A DNA stretch of 16,824 nt from Clostridiales bacterium (lineage in GTDB: Bacteria; Bacillota; Clostridia; Lachnospirales; Lachnospiraceae), in NCBI GenBank assembly GCA_019416265.1, contig DXXQ01000228.1, positions 1 to 16,824 on the forward strand, written 5' to 3'. The notes under the pieces were generated by a model that was not told the DNA's origin, made no database searches, and saw nothing but the letters and a program-made list of their open reading frames with translations. The position numbers and the translations under genes are program-made. This document shows positions 7,854 through 14,209 of the stretch, one piece after another (positions within the stretch are counted from its first letter, which is position 1; each line of letters opens with the position of its first letter).

Positions 7854-8300
7854 TCAGTAAACTGCGACTTTGATTACACATTTTTTCAGATGAAGGTCTT
7901 CCGCTGCAGCGGCGCTCGGAAGATGGGGTTCCTCTGCCATGCAGACGATGAAGCGTCCGGGTCCCATAATGCAGGTGGAACTGTTTTCTACTGTGACGGT
8001 TCCGAAATCGCCGGAAAAAGGAGTCAGTTCTTTGGATTCTCCCAGTCCGATGCAGATCAGCTCCGTTCCTTCGATATCGATCTGAATGTCCATATATTTT
8101 TTATGGATTTCAAAATGAAGCTCCTCCACAGGCTTTGCCTGGGCTTCCATTACATTGGCGAAAACATTGTCGCCGTCGATTTCCGTGCGACCCAGAGGAA
8201 GGGCGGAAAGGTCTGTCTTTACAAGAAAGTCAATGGCTGTATCGAGATTTTTTGAAATCCCGCGGTATTTTTGTACATTTGACAGCATATCATAAATCAT
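7854..8300 (-). CDS. YhcH/YjgK/YiaL family protein, NanQ-like sugar anomerase
   Basis: This 148-residue cupin-like protein belongs to the YhcH/YjgK/YiaL (DUF386) family. The E. coli member YhcH (NanQ) speeds interconversion of sialic acid anomers. Family landmarks are MIYDMLSNVQKYRGISKNL at the N-terminus, FEIHKKYMDIQ with its presumed metal-binding His, GRFIVCMAEEPHLP, and a C-terminal KKCVIKV strand. I start it at 8300 rather than the longer in-frame ATG at 8336: an AAGGAGG site sits nine bases before 8300, the family begins MIxD, and the extra upstream codons overlap a terminator stem and the ribosome site itself. It precedes the ROK kinase gene, a pairing typical of sialic acid or related amino-sugar pathways. 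Confidence 0.88.
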   Translation of the reverse strand: MIYDMLSNVQKYRGISKNLDTAIDFLVKTDLSALPLGRTEIDGDNVFANVMEAQAKPVEELHFEIHKKYMDIQIDIEGTELICIGLGESKELTPFSGDFGTVTVENSSTCIMGPGRFIVCMAEEPHLPSAAAAEDLHLKKCVIKVAVY

Positions 8301-8335
8301 ACGAGAATTCCTCCTTAATTGTACATAAGATAACA

Positions 8336-8364
8336 AAAGGCTGCCCCATATAAGGGCAGCCTTT
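8336..8364 (-). terminator. Terminator-like hairpin inside the sugar operon
   Basis: A perfect 11-bp inverted repeat, AAAGGCTGCCC (8336-8346) and GGGCAGCCTTT (8354-8364) with a 7-base loop, lies just after the stop of the second permease gene. In the - strand transcript it is followed by TTTTGTTATCTT, so it could act as a partial intrinsic terminator separating transporter genes from yhcH-kinase-regulator. No clear new promoter was seen between it and 8300. Confidence 0.75.
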
Positions 8365-8372
8365 GGGTTGCA

Positions 8373-9200
8373 TCAGCCTTTTACAGCACCCATTGTAATA
8401 CCCTGGGTGAACGATTTCTGGAATGCAAGGAATACAGTTACGATCGGAATAGCGGCAAGGAAAGCGCCGGCCATGATCAGACCGTAGTTGGTGGAGAACT
8501 CAGCCTGGAGAGTTGCAACACCAAGAGAAATGGTCAGGTTATCTCTGGAAGAGAGCATAACCAACTGCATAAAGTAGTCATTCCATGTGTTGATGAAGGT
8601 AAAGATCGCAAGAGCTGCAAAGCCCGGTTTTACGATCGGGAATGCGATGGACCAGAAGGTTTTCCACTCATTACATCCGTCAATCTTTGCGGATTCCAGA
8701 AGCTCTCCCGGAATGTTCTCACTGAACTGTTTCATCAGGAAGATACCGAATGGCCATCCGATCAGCGGAAGGATAACAGCAGCGAGAGTATTGTGAATAC
8801 CAAGCTTACTGATCATATTTACCAGCGGTACAGTGATAACCTGTTTTGGCAGAGCCATGGCAAAAATGAAGATACTGAACAGGATTTTCTGTCCGTAGAA
8901 ACGTTTCTTTGCCAGTACATAGCCTGCAAGGGAAGCAGTTACGCATACAGCCAGCATGGTTACACCTGCGATGAAAATACTGTTAAACATCCATCTTGCA
9001 GCAGGGTTTTTGAACAGAGTTACGAAGTTCTCTAAAGTTGGTTCAGCGGGGAACCACTGCGGCGGTACTGCAACCGCTGCGCTTAAAGACTTAAATGCGC
9101 CCGTGATGATCCAGTAAAACGGAAAGATGAATAAAATAGTCAGAAAGGTGAGAATCACGAAGGACACAGCTACAAAAGGCGTTACTTTTTTCTTATCCAT
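8373..9200 (-). CDS. Carbohydrate ABC transporter permease (MalG type)
   Basis: This 275-residue inner-membrane permease has about six transmembrane segments: near 10-32, 74-97, 108-127, 139-156, 190-210 and 243-263. The binding-protein-dependent transport signature (EAA loop) reads LLESAKIDGCNEWKTFWSIA at about 167-186. Length and order place it with the MalG/CUT1 second permeases. It pairs with the MalF-type permease 16 bases upstream and the solute-binding protein at the operon start. No ATPase gene is nearby; CUT1 systems of Firmicutes commonly share one multitask ATPase (MsmX) encoded elsewhere. Its start follows a GAAGGGAG ribosome site. The substrate is probably a sialic acid or other amino sugar, judged by neighbours only. 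Confidence 0.92.
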   Translation of the reverse strand: MDKKKVTPFVAVSFVILTFLTILFIFPFYWIITGAFKSLSAAVAVPPQWFPAEPTLENFVTLFKNPAARWMFNSIFIAGVTMLAVCVTASLAGYVLAKKRFYGQKILFSIFIFAMALPKQVITVPLVNMISKLGIHNTLAAVILPLIGWPFGIFLMKQFSENIPGELLESAKIDGCNEWKTFWSIAFPIVKPGFAALAIFTFINTWNDYFMQLVMLSSRDNLTISLGVATLQAEFSTNYGLIMAGAFLAAIPIVTVFLAFQKSFTQGITMGAVKG

Positions 9201-9216
9201 ATCTATTCTCCCTTCA

Positions 9217-10110
9217 TTAATATTCTACGTCATCGCCGCCAAGGAACTTGAACTGAGCGAAGCTGATAAGTCCGATAACAACTGCCAGGAATACACCCAT
9301 TGCATTTGCATATCCGTAGTCAGAAAGCTTGAATGCTTTTTCATACAGATAGTACATAATGGTAGTGGTTGCATAGTTTGGTCCGCCTGAGGTCAACAAC
9401 TGGATCAGAGCGAAGCACTGGAAAGAGTTGATCGTTGTGATAACTACAATGTAAAGTGTGGTCGGCAGCAGGCTTGGCCATTTGATTTTCCAGAATACCT
9501 GGAACTCAGTTGCGCCGTCTACACGGGCTGCCTCAACCAGTGATTTGTCAATGTTGCCCATTGCGGCAATGTAGAGGATGATCGGCTGACCTACAGAGGT
9601 GGTAAGGAGGATAATGAGAATTGCCAGAAGAGCATATTTCTTATCGCCTAACCACATGATATTTCTGTCGATCATGCCGCCGTTTTTAAGTACGAAGTTT
9701 AAAATACCGCTTAAAGGGTCATAAATCCATTTCCAAACAACCGTTACGGCTACGGTACCGGTTACAACCGGAAGGAAGAACACGCAGCGGAAGAAGGAAC
9801 GGGTAAATGCGCTTCTTTCGTAGGTCTGAGAAGATACGAACAGAGCGAAGATAACAACGATCGGAACAGAACCGACAACCAGAATCAGAGTATTGATAAA
9901 AGATTTCTGGAATACGGGATCCTTGAACATGGCTATGTAGTTGTCCAGACCGATAAAGGTGAATTCTTTCATTGTATATTTGAATAAGCTGGTAAAAATG
10001 CCCAGTCCCATAGGGAATAATACAAATACAATGAAGAAAAACAATGCCGGAGCGAGGAAAAGATAGGATACGATTGTTTCCCTCATTCTTATTTTGTTTG
10101 ATGCTTTCAT
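9217..10110 (-). CDS. Carbohydrate ABC transporter permease (MalF type)
   Basis: This 297-residue permease is the first of the CUT1 pair. Transmembrane stretches are seen near 12-36, 71-93, 107-127, 159-183, 215-235 and 263-285, and the EAA loop reads LVEAARVDGATEFQVFWKIK (191-210). I start it at 10110 (MKASNKIRMRETIVS) because GGAGAG precedes it and the family begins with a short basic head. The longer in-frame ATG at 10158 would place codons inside a 10-bp hairpin between this gene and the binding-protein gene. It should form a heterodimer channel with the MalG-type partner encoded 16 bases downstream. Confidence 0.92.
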   Translation of the reverse strand: MKASNKIRMRETIVSYLFLAPALFFFIVFVLFPMGLGIFTSLFKYTMKEFTFIGLDNYIAMFKDPVFQKSFINTLILVVGSVPIVVIFALFVSSQTYERSAFTRSFFRCVFFLPVVTGTVAVTVVWKWIYDPLSGILNFVLKNGGMIDRNIMWLGDKKYALLAILIILLTTSVGQPIILYIAAMGNIDKSLVEAARVDGATEFQVFWKIKWPSLLPTTLYIVVITTINSFQCFALIQLLTSGGPNYATTTIMYYLYEKAFKLSDYGYANAMGVFLAVVIGLISFAQFKFLGGDDVEY

Positions 10111-10135
10111 TTTATCTCTCCAATCCCAAATAGTG

Positions 10136-10164
10136 AGAGCCTTGCAGATGTTCCGCAAGGCTCT
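10136..10164 (-). promoter_or_regulatory. Intercistronic hairpin after the binding-protein gene
   Basis: AGAGCCTTGC (10136-10145) and GCAAGGCTCT (10155-10164) form a perfect 10-bp stem with a 9-base loop, lacking a T-run in the reading direction. It sits between the solute-binding protein stop and the first permease. Such hairpins shield upstream mRNA from 3' exonucleases and raise binding protein over permease, as in malE-malF; the role here is by analogy. Confidence 0.75.
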
Positions 10165-10196
10165 GTGACACTTACTGAATAATCAGAAACAGTTTC

Positions 10197-11495
10197 TTAC
10201 TGTGCATTTTTGATAGATGCGTTGGAAGACTCAACAAATTCGTCTGCTGCTGTCTGTGCATCTTTGTCGCCGTTCATAACTGCCTGAAGCATCGGGAACC
10301 AGTATGTTCTCATTTCTGCAAAACCATCGATGGTGTTGTAGTATGGAGAATAATATTTTGTCCAGGATGCAATTGTGTTCATTCTTTCATCTCCTTCATA
10401 GAGATCGCCGAAGGATGTGCGGACTGGGAAGCAGCCTGTACGAACTACGTTCTTTGGTCCCCATTCAGCGTCGTCGCAAAGGAACTGAAGGAATTTCTTG
10501 GAAGCTTCGATCTTAGCGTCGTCGCCGTTGTCGAAGATACAGAATCCGTTTACAAGGTATTCAAGCTCAGCAACACCGTCTGCAGATGGCATTGGAACTT
10601 CGAGAGTTTCAATTCCGTTATCATCTAACAGAGTCTGGTTGGAGTTCTGTGTTCCAGGTCCCCAAAGTAATGTGAAAGCAGTCTGTTTTGTAGCGAAGTT
10701 TTTGATATCATCGCCGCCTGCATATGCAGAACCGTTTAATAAGTAGCCTTCGTCAACTGCTGTTTTGATGTAGTCGAGAGCTTTCACTCCGCCTTCATCG
10801 TTGATGGTGTATTCTGTAACAGCGTCGTCTGTGATGGAGCTGTCAAACAGGTTTGCAACAAATGCACGTGTTCCCTGGTCACCGCCCTGGCCGGAGCAGA
10901 ATACGGAACCCGGCATATAGCCTTTTTCCTGAAGAGCTTTTGCTACTGTTGTGAAGTCGTCTGTTGTCCAGCCTTCTTTAATGAGGTCTGCAACACCTGC
11001 GTCTTCAACCATTTCTTTATTAAATGCCATGTAGAACGGAGCGGAGCTTAATGGATACATATAAGCTGTGTCGCCTGCTTTACAGGACTGAAGAAGCATA
11101 TCGTTGTTTACGTCTTTTACAAATTCATCTGTAAACATATCGCTTAAGTCAACGAGTTTGCCGTTTTTACCATAGGAAATGATACGTCCCGGTGCGTCGA
11201 ATAATACGTCGCAGATTGTGCCGCCTTCGATAGCTGCTGTGATTTTCTCAGGACCGGATGTAAAGTCGATTGTCTCAAGGTTTACTTTAATGTCCGGGTT
11301 AGCTGCTTCGAATGCTTCGATAATTGTTTTCTCATAAGCGCCCGGCTCAGCGTCTACGCTGTCCTGTGCGAAGGTCGGGAATGCCCACCATGTGATTTCT
11401 GTTGTTTCAGCTGCGGAAACAGATGCTGCAGGAACAAGCATGGAACCGATCATAGCGCCTGCAAGAATTGTTGATAAAACTTTGCTTTTTTTCAT
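10197..11495 (-). CDS. Extracellular solute-binding protein, family 1 (sugar ABC transporter)
   Basis: This 432-residue secreted binding protein opens the sugar operon. A signal peptide (about 1-29) has a lysine-rich start, a hydrophobic core and a likely signal peptidase I site near SVSA-AE. No cysteine lies in the first ~60 residues, so there is no lipobox, which is unusual for a Gram-positive binding protein. The mature part has the SBP_bac_1 pattern: TEITWWAFP strand, GTICDVLFDAPGRI, YMYPLSSAPFYMAFNKEMVEDAG, and a late YYNTIDGFAEM segment followed by the ALQAVMNGDKDAQTAADEF-like C-terminal helix typical of CUT1 proteins. The ribosome site is AAAGGAGG. Ligand is unknown from sequence; the YhcH and ROK genes downstream favour sialic acid or an amino sugar. 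Confidence 0.9.
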   Translation of the reverse strand: MKKSKVLSTILAGAMIGSMLVPAASVSAAETTEITWWAFPTFAQDSVDAEPGAYEKTIIEAFEAANPDIKVNLETIDFTSGPEKITAAIEGGTICDVLFDAPGRIISYGKNGKLVDLSDMFTDEFVKDVNNDMLLQSCKAGDTAYMYPLSSAPFYMAFNKEMVEDAGVADLIKEGWTTDDFTTVAKALQEKGYMPGSVFCSGQGGDQGTRAFVANLFDSSITDDAVTEYTINDEGGVKALDYIKTAVDEGYLLNGSAYAGGDDIKNFATKQTAFTLLWGPGTQNSNQTLLDDNGIETLEVPMPSADGVAELEYLVNGFCIFDNGDDAKIEASKKFLQFLCDDAEWGPKNVVRTGCFPVRTSFGDLYEGDERMNTIASWTKYYSPYYNTIDGFAEMRTYWFPMLQAVMNGDKDAQTAADEFVESSNASIKNAQ

Positions 11496-11532
11496 CTTAA
11501 AAAATCCTCCTTTTAAATTTGCCTTTCGTTCT

Positions 11533-11588
11533 GAGTTTTTCCAACTCCCTTATGAGCACACTATAGCACTTCTGAAAAAATATTTCAA
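11533..11588 (-). promoter_or_regulatory. Promoter and candidate operators of the sugar operon
   Basis: On the - strand, TTGAAA (11583-11588), a 17-base spacer and TATAGT (11560-11565) with an extended TGC form a near-consensus sigma-A promoter, and long A/T tracts (11589-11620) upstream resemble an UP element. A perfect inverted repeat, TGAAA-N5-TTTCA (11573-11587), overlaps the -35. A second, GAGTT-N5-AACTC (11533-11547), lies in the leader. Either could be bound by the operon's RpiR regulator; that is inference. Confidence 0.65.
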
Positions 11589-11644
11589 TACTTTTTTTAA
11601 AAGAAATTTTTTTTCTTTTTGTTGTACTTATATAATACTTGTGA

Positions 11645-11679
11645 TATTATTGACAAAGAAAATGATAATAGTGCATAAC
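11645..11679 (+). promoter_or_regulatory. Candidate promoter and LysR-type operator for the esterase-lysR pair
   Basis: A perfect TTGACA (11650-11655) is followed after 18 bases by CATAAC (11674-11679), a 4/6 match to the -10 consensus. An inverted repeat TATTAT-N14-ATAATA (11645-11650 and 11665-11670) straddles the -35. LysR proteins often bind such A/T-rich dyads near the promoter they share with their target, so autoregulation is plausible. A competing TATAAT at 11631-11636 lacks a -35. Confidence 0.35.
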
Positions 11680-11786
11680 GAAAAAATGGGAACTGTAAAA
11701 AATAATGAAAAAAATTTTGCTTTTTTGGAAAAATATACGGTTCAGTTGTGCAATTGGCGGATGAGTATAAAGGAGATGGATGTATT

Positions 11787-12425
11787 ATGGTAAAAACAGT
11801 CGTTTGTTTTGGTGATTCCAATACACATGGGTATAATGCCGAAAATGGAGGGCGTTTTGATATTTCCGAGAGATGGACAAGGCTTCTGGGGCAGGAGCTT
11901 GGAGAGGAATACGATGTGATCGAGGAGGGACTGTCGGGGAGAACAACTGTGTTTGAGGATCCGCTTTTCGAAGGATTGAGCGGTCTTAAGGCGATCCACA
12001 CCTGTCTGATGAGCCATGAACCGGTTGATATTCTGATTATCATGCTTGGAACCAATGATACGAAGGCACGTTTTTCTGCAACCTCCAGGAATATAGCCCA
12101 GGGACTTGCAAGACTGACAGAAAAGGCGAAGCATACGGAAGGGGCATGGAGAGGAACGCCACAGATTATTCTGGTGAGTCCGGTTCCCATTGAACAGGGA
12201 TGTCTCACCTCTGAGGTAGGAGGAGAGATGGGGCCGGGATGCGTGGAAAAATCCCTTGACCTTGGAAGACAGTTTGAACGTATTGCCGCAGAACAGGGCT
12301 GTATGTTTCTTGACGCAGGCAGGATTCCGGGAATCGGCGTGATTCCTACAGATTATATGCATCTTACCAGAGAATCTCATAGGCTTCTGGCAAAAACCCT
12401 GGCAGAGGTGATTCGTAAATTATGA
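11787..12425 (+). CDS. SGNH/GDSL hydrolase (arylesterase/acyltransferase-like)
   Basis: This 212-residue cytoplasmic hydrolase lacks a signal peptide. All four SGNH blocks are visible: FGDSNTHGY with nucleophile S11, EEGLSGRTT with G48, GTND with N90, and DYMHLT with D189 and H192. The order and the IEEGLSGRTT and IIMLGTNDTKA segments closely resemble the Mycobacterium smegmatis arylesterase/acyltransferase MsAcT. It likely cleaves a small acyl ester such as an acetyl group. I start at 11787 because AAAGGAG ends eleven bases before it and the family begins just ahead of the GDS motif; the ATG at 11748 adds 13 unlikely residues. Its stop overlaps the lysR start. It diverges from the sugar operon, so removal of O-acetyl groups from an imported sugar is possible but unproven. 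Confidence 0.88.
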   Translation: MVKTVVCFGDSNTHGYNAENGGRFDISERWTRLLGQELGEEYDVIEEGLSGRTTVFEDPLFEGLSGLKAIHTCLMSHEPVDILIIMLGTNDTKARFSATSRNIAQGLARLTEKAKHTEGAWRGTPQIILVSPVPIEQGCLTSEVGGEMGPGCVEKSLDLGRQFERIAAEQGCMFLDAGRIPGIGVIPTDYMHLTRESHRLLAKTLAEVIRKL

Positions 12426-13333
12426 CACTGACTCAGCTGAAATATGTAGTTACCATCGCAAATGCAAAATCTATGAACGAAGCAGCGCGCAAGCTTTTTA
12501 TTTCTCAGCCCAGTCTTTCCTTCGCAGTCAGAGAGCTGGAGGAGGAAATAGGAATCGAGCTTTTTAGGAGAAGCAACCGGGGAATTTCCCTGACTCCGGA
12601 GGGGGAGGAGTTTCTGGGATATGCCAGGCAGATGGTAGATCAGTATGAGCTGATCGAATCGAAATATATTGAGAAAAAACAGATGAAAAAGAAATTCAGC
12701 GTTTCCACTCAGCATTATACGTTTGCGGTAGACGCCTTTGTGGAGATGGTGAAGCAGTTCGGAATGGACGAGTATGAGTTTGCGGTTCATGAAACAAGAA
12801 CATATACGGTCATCCAGGATGTGAAAAATTTCAAAAGTGAGATCGGAATTCTTTATCTGAATGACTTTAACAGAAAGGTTCTCACCAAACTGATCCGCGA
12901 GTCGAACCTTGAATTCCATGAGATTCTTGACTGCAGTATTTACGTTTATATGTGGAAAGGACACCCCCTTGCAGACCGTGAGGAAATCGATCTGGAGGAG
13001 CTGAAGGAATATCCCTGCCTGTCCTTTGAGCAGGGAGAATACAGCTCGTTTTATTTCGCGGAGGAGGTTCTCAGTACATATGAGTATAAACGACTCATTA
13101 AGGCGGATGACAGAGCGACTCTTCTTAATCTGATGGTGGGACTGAACGGATATACCCTGTGTTCGGGAATTATCTGTGAGAAGCTTAACGGCTCGGATTA
13201 TTGTGCTGTGAAGCTGAAATCCGATGAGATCATGACGATCGGTTATCTTGTGAGAAAGGGCGTTACGATCAGCCCTCTGGGAAAAAAATACCTGGAAGAG
13301 ATTTCCAAATATAAAAATAAAGCGCTGAGATAA
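12422..13333 (+). CDS. LysR-family transcriptional regulator
   Basis: This 303-residue regulator begins with the canonical LysR winged helix-turn-helix (about 1-60): MTLTQLKYVVTIANAKSMNE, AARKLFISQPSLSFAVRELE, and the LFRRSNRGISLTPEGEEF wing. A linker helix and a periplasmic-binding-protein-like effector domain (about 91-295) follow. Its ATG overlaps the esterase stop (ATGA at 12422-12425), so the two are translated together and it probably controls the esterase gene, itself, or the divergent sugar operon. The effector cannot be named from sequence. A strong hairpin follows 4 bases after the stop. Confidence 0.93.
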   Translation: MTLTQLKYVVTIANAKSMNEAARKLFISQPSLSFAVRELEEEIGIELFRRSNRGISLTPEGEEFLGYARQMVDQYELIESKYIEKKQMKKKFSVSTQHYTFAVDAFVEMVKQFGMDEYEFAVHETRTYTVIQDVKNFKSEIGILYLNDFNRKVLTKLIRESNLEFHEILDCSIYVYMWKGHPLADREEIDLEELKEYPCLSFEQGEYSSFYFAEEVLSTYEYKRLIKADDRATLLNLMVGLNGYTLCSGIICEKLNGSDYCAVKLKSDEIMTIGYLVRKGVTISPLGKKYLEEISKYKNKALR

Positions 13334-13337
13334 AATT

Positions 13338-13366
13338 CAGGAGGAGCCCCGGGCTCCTCCTGTTTG
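13338..13366. terminator. Strong hairpin between convergent lysR and PRTase genes
   Basis: CAGGAGGAGCCC (13338-13349) and GGGCTCCTCCTG (13351-13362) form a 12-bp perfect inverted repeat around one base, so the real loop is about 5. T-rich sequence follows on the + strand (TTTGTGTT) and TGAATTTTATC on the - strand. It probably ends both converging transcripts. Confidence 0.82.
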
Positions 13367-13368
13367 TG

Positions 13369-14010
13369 TTATAACTTGGAATATCCGTAACTGCTGACAA
13401 TGGCGTCAATTTTTTGACGATTCCGGCACAGCGGGCAGTCCTGACTGGGATAGGTTCCGTAGTCCGGAATGTCTTTTTGCTGGAAAATAGAGTGAATGGG
13501 CATATCTGCAATTTTGCTTACTGCGCTGAAAATTGCTGCAATTCCCCGAATCTTGCCGCCATAGTAGAGAATACTTTCAATGGCGCGGTGCAGAGTTTCT
13601 CCTGTTGTGACAGAGCCTGTGAGGATGAGAACGTTTTTGCCCCCGATCATCATCTGCACATTGTCGCGGAAAATCATCTGTCCCACACTGTTGTATTCCG
13701 GTGAGGTGACATAAATAGTCTGGTGTGCATTCATGGAGAGGACGCCTGCCCGGGAGAGGTCTTCTGCCAGATAAGCGCCGACAACTTCAAGTCCATCCAT
13801 ACACACGATCGTATCGATTGGGATTGAAGTTTCATAATTGGCGGAAAGCGCCTGAGCAATCCTCTGGGCTTCCGAACAGCGTGATTTCATGGTGGTCATA
13901 TCCAGATAGTGCGTAATATGGGACTGCGGAGTAGCGAAATGTCCCGGATAAATCTTGAGCTGGATACGGTCGTCGCTTCTGGCGTAAATCTTAAACATTT
14001 TTGTTTCCAT
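13369..14010 (-). CDS. Orotate phosphoribosyltransferase-like (PRTase family) protein
   Basis: This 213-residue protein has the type I phosphoribosyltransferase fold. It is PyrE-like in length, in the VCMDGLEVVGAYLAEDL segment after the first strands, and in the CPLC tail (192-195) that resembles the CPLCKxGxP ending of some orotate phosphoribosyltransferases. The PRPP-binding loop reads VLILTGSVTTGET (127-139). Normal enzymes have two acidic residues where T131 and G132 stand, while the following TTG phosphate-binding turn is kept. Enzymatic activity is therefore uncertain; it may bind a nucleotide without full catalysis. It has a strong AAAGGAGG site before 14010. The gene is alone between a convergent regulator and the end of the asparaginase gene, not in a pyrimidine operon. 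Confidence 0.72.
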   Translation of the reverse strand: METKMFKIYARSDDRIQLKIYPGHFATPQSHITHYLDMTTMKSRCSEAQRIAQALSANYETSIPIDTIVCMDGLEVVGAYLAEDLSRAGVLSMNAHQTIYVTSPEYNSVGQMIFRDNVQMMIGGKNVLILTGSVTTGETLHRAIESILYYGGKIRGIAAIFSAVSKIADMPIHSIFQQKDIPDYGTYPSQDCPLCRNRQKIDAIVSSYGYSKL

Positions 14011-14052
14011 AGACAGGCCTCCTTTTAGTGGAATATACTACATATTTATTCG

Positions 14053-14092
14053 GCGCTGCCCGGCCCGGAGTATATGGGAAGGCGGACAGCGC
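14053..14092 (-). promoter_or_regulatory. Leader hairpin of the PRTase transcript
   Basis: In the - strand RNA, GCGCUGUCC (14092-14084) pairs with GGGCAGCGC (14061-14053) over nine pairs, one being U-G. On the + strand the same position would be a C-A mismatch, which fits an RNA structure of the PRTase leader rather than a + strand element. It lies between the candidate promoter and the ribosome site. Function is unknown. Confidence 0.5.
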
Positions 14093-14108
14093 TGTTTTGA
14101 ATAATAAC

Positions 14109-14137
14109 AGTATAACATTCAGAGGTGAATTTGGAAA
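14109..14137 (-). promoter_or_regulatory. Candidate promoter of the PRTase gene
   Basis: On the - strand TTTCCA (14132-14137), a 17-base spacer and TATACT (14109-14114) give a fair -10 with a weak -35. It would leave a leader of about 90 bases containing the 14053-14092 hairpin. The rest of 14138-14209 is A/T-rich with no clear terminator. Confidence 0.45.
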
Positions 14138-14209
14138 TAAAAAAAATGAATTTTCCGAAAAAAACTTTATTGTTATTTATTTATCAGAATAAAACAGACA
14201 ATTTGTATG

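Noticed and set aside
11392..11793. 133-codon ORF on the + strand
   Set aside because: It starts inside the binding-protein gene on the other strand and crosses the promoter region; low-complexity A/T codons.
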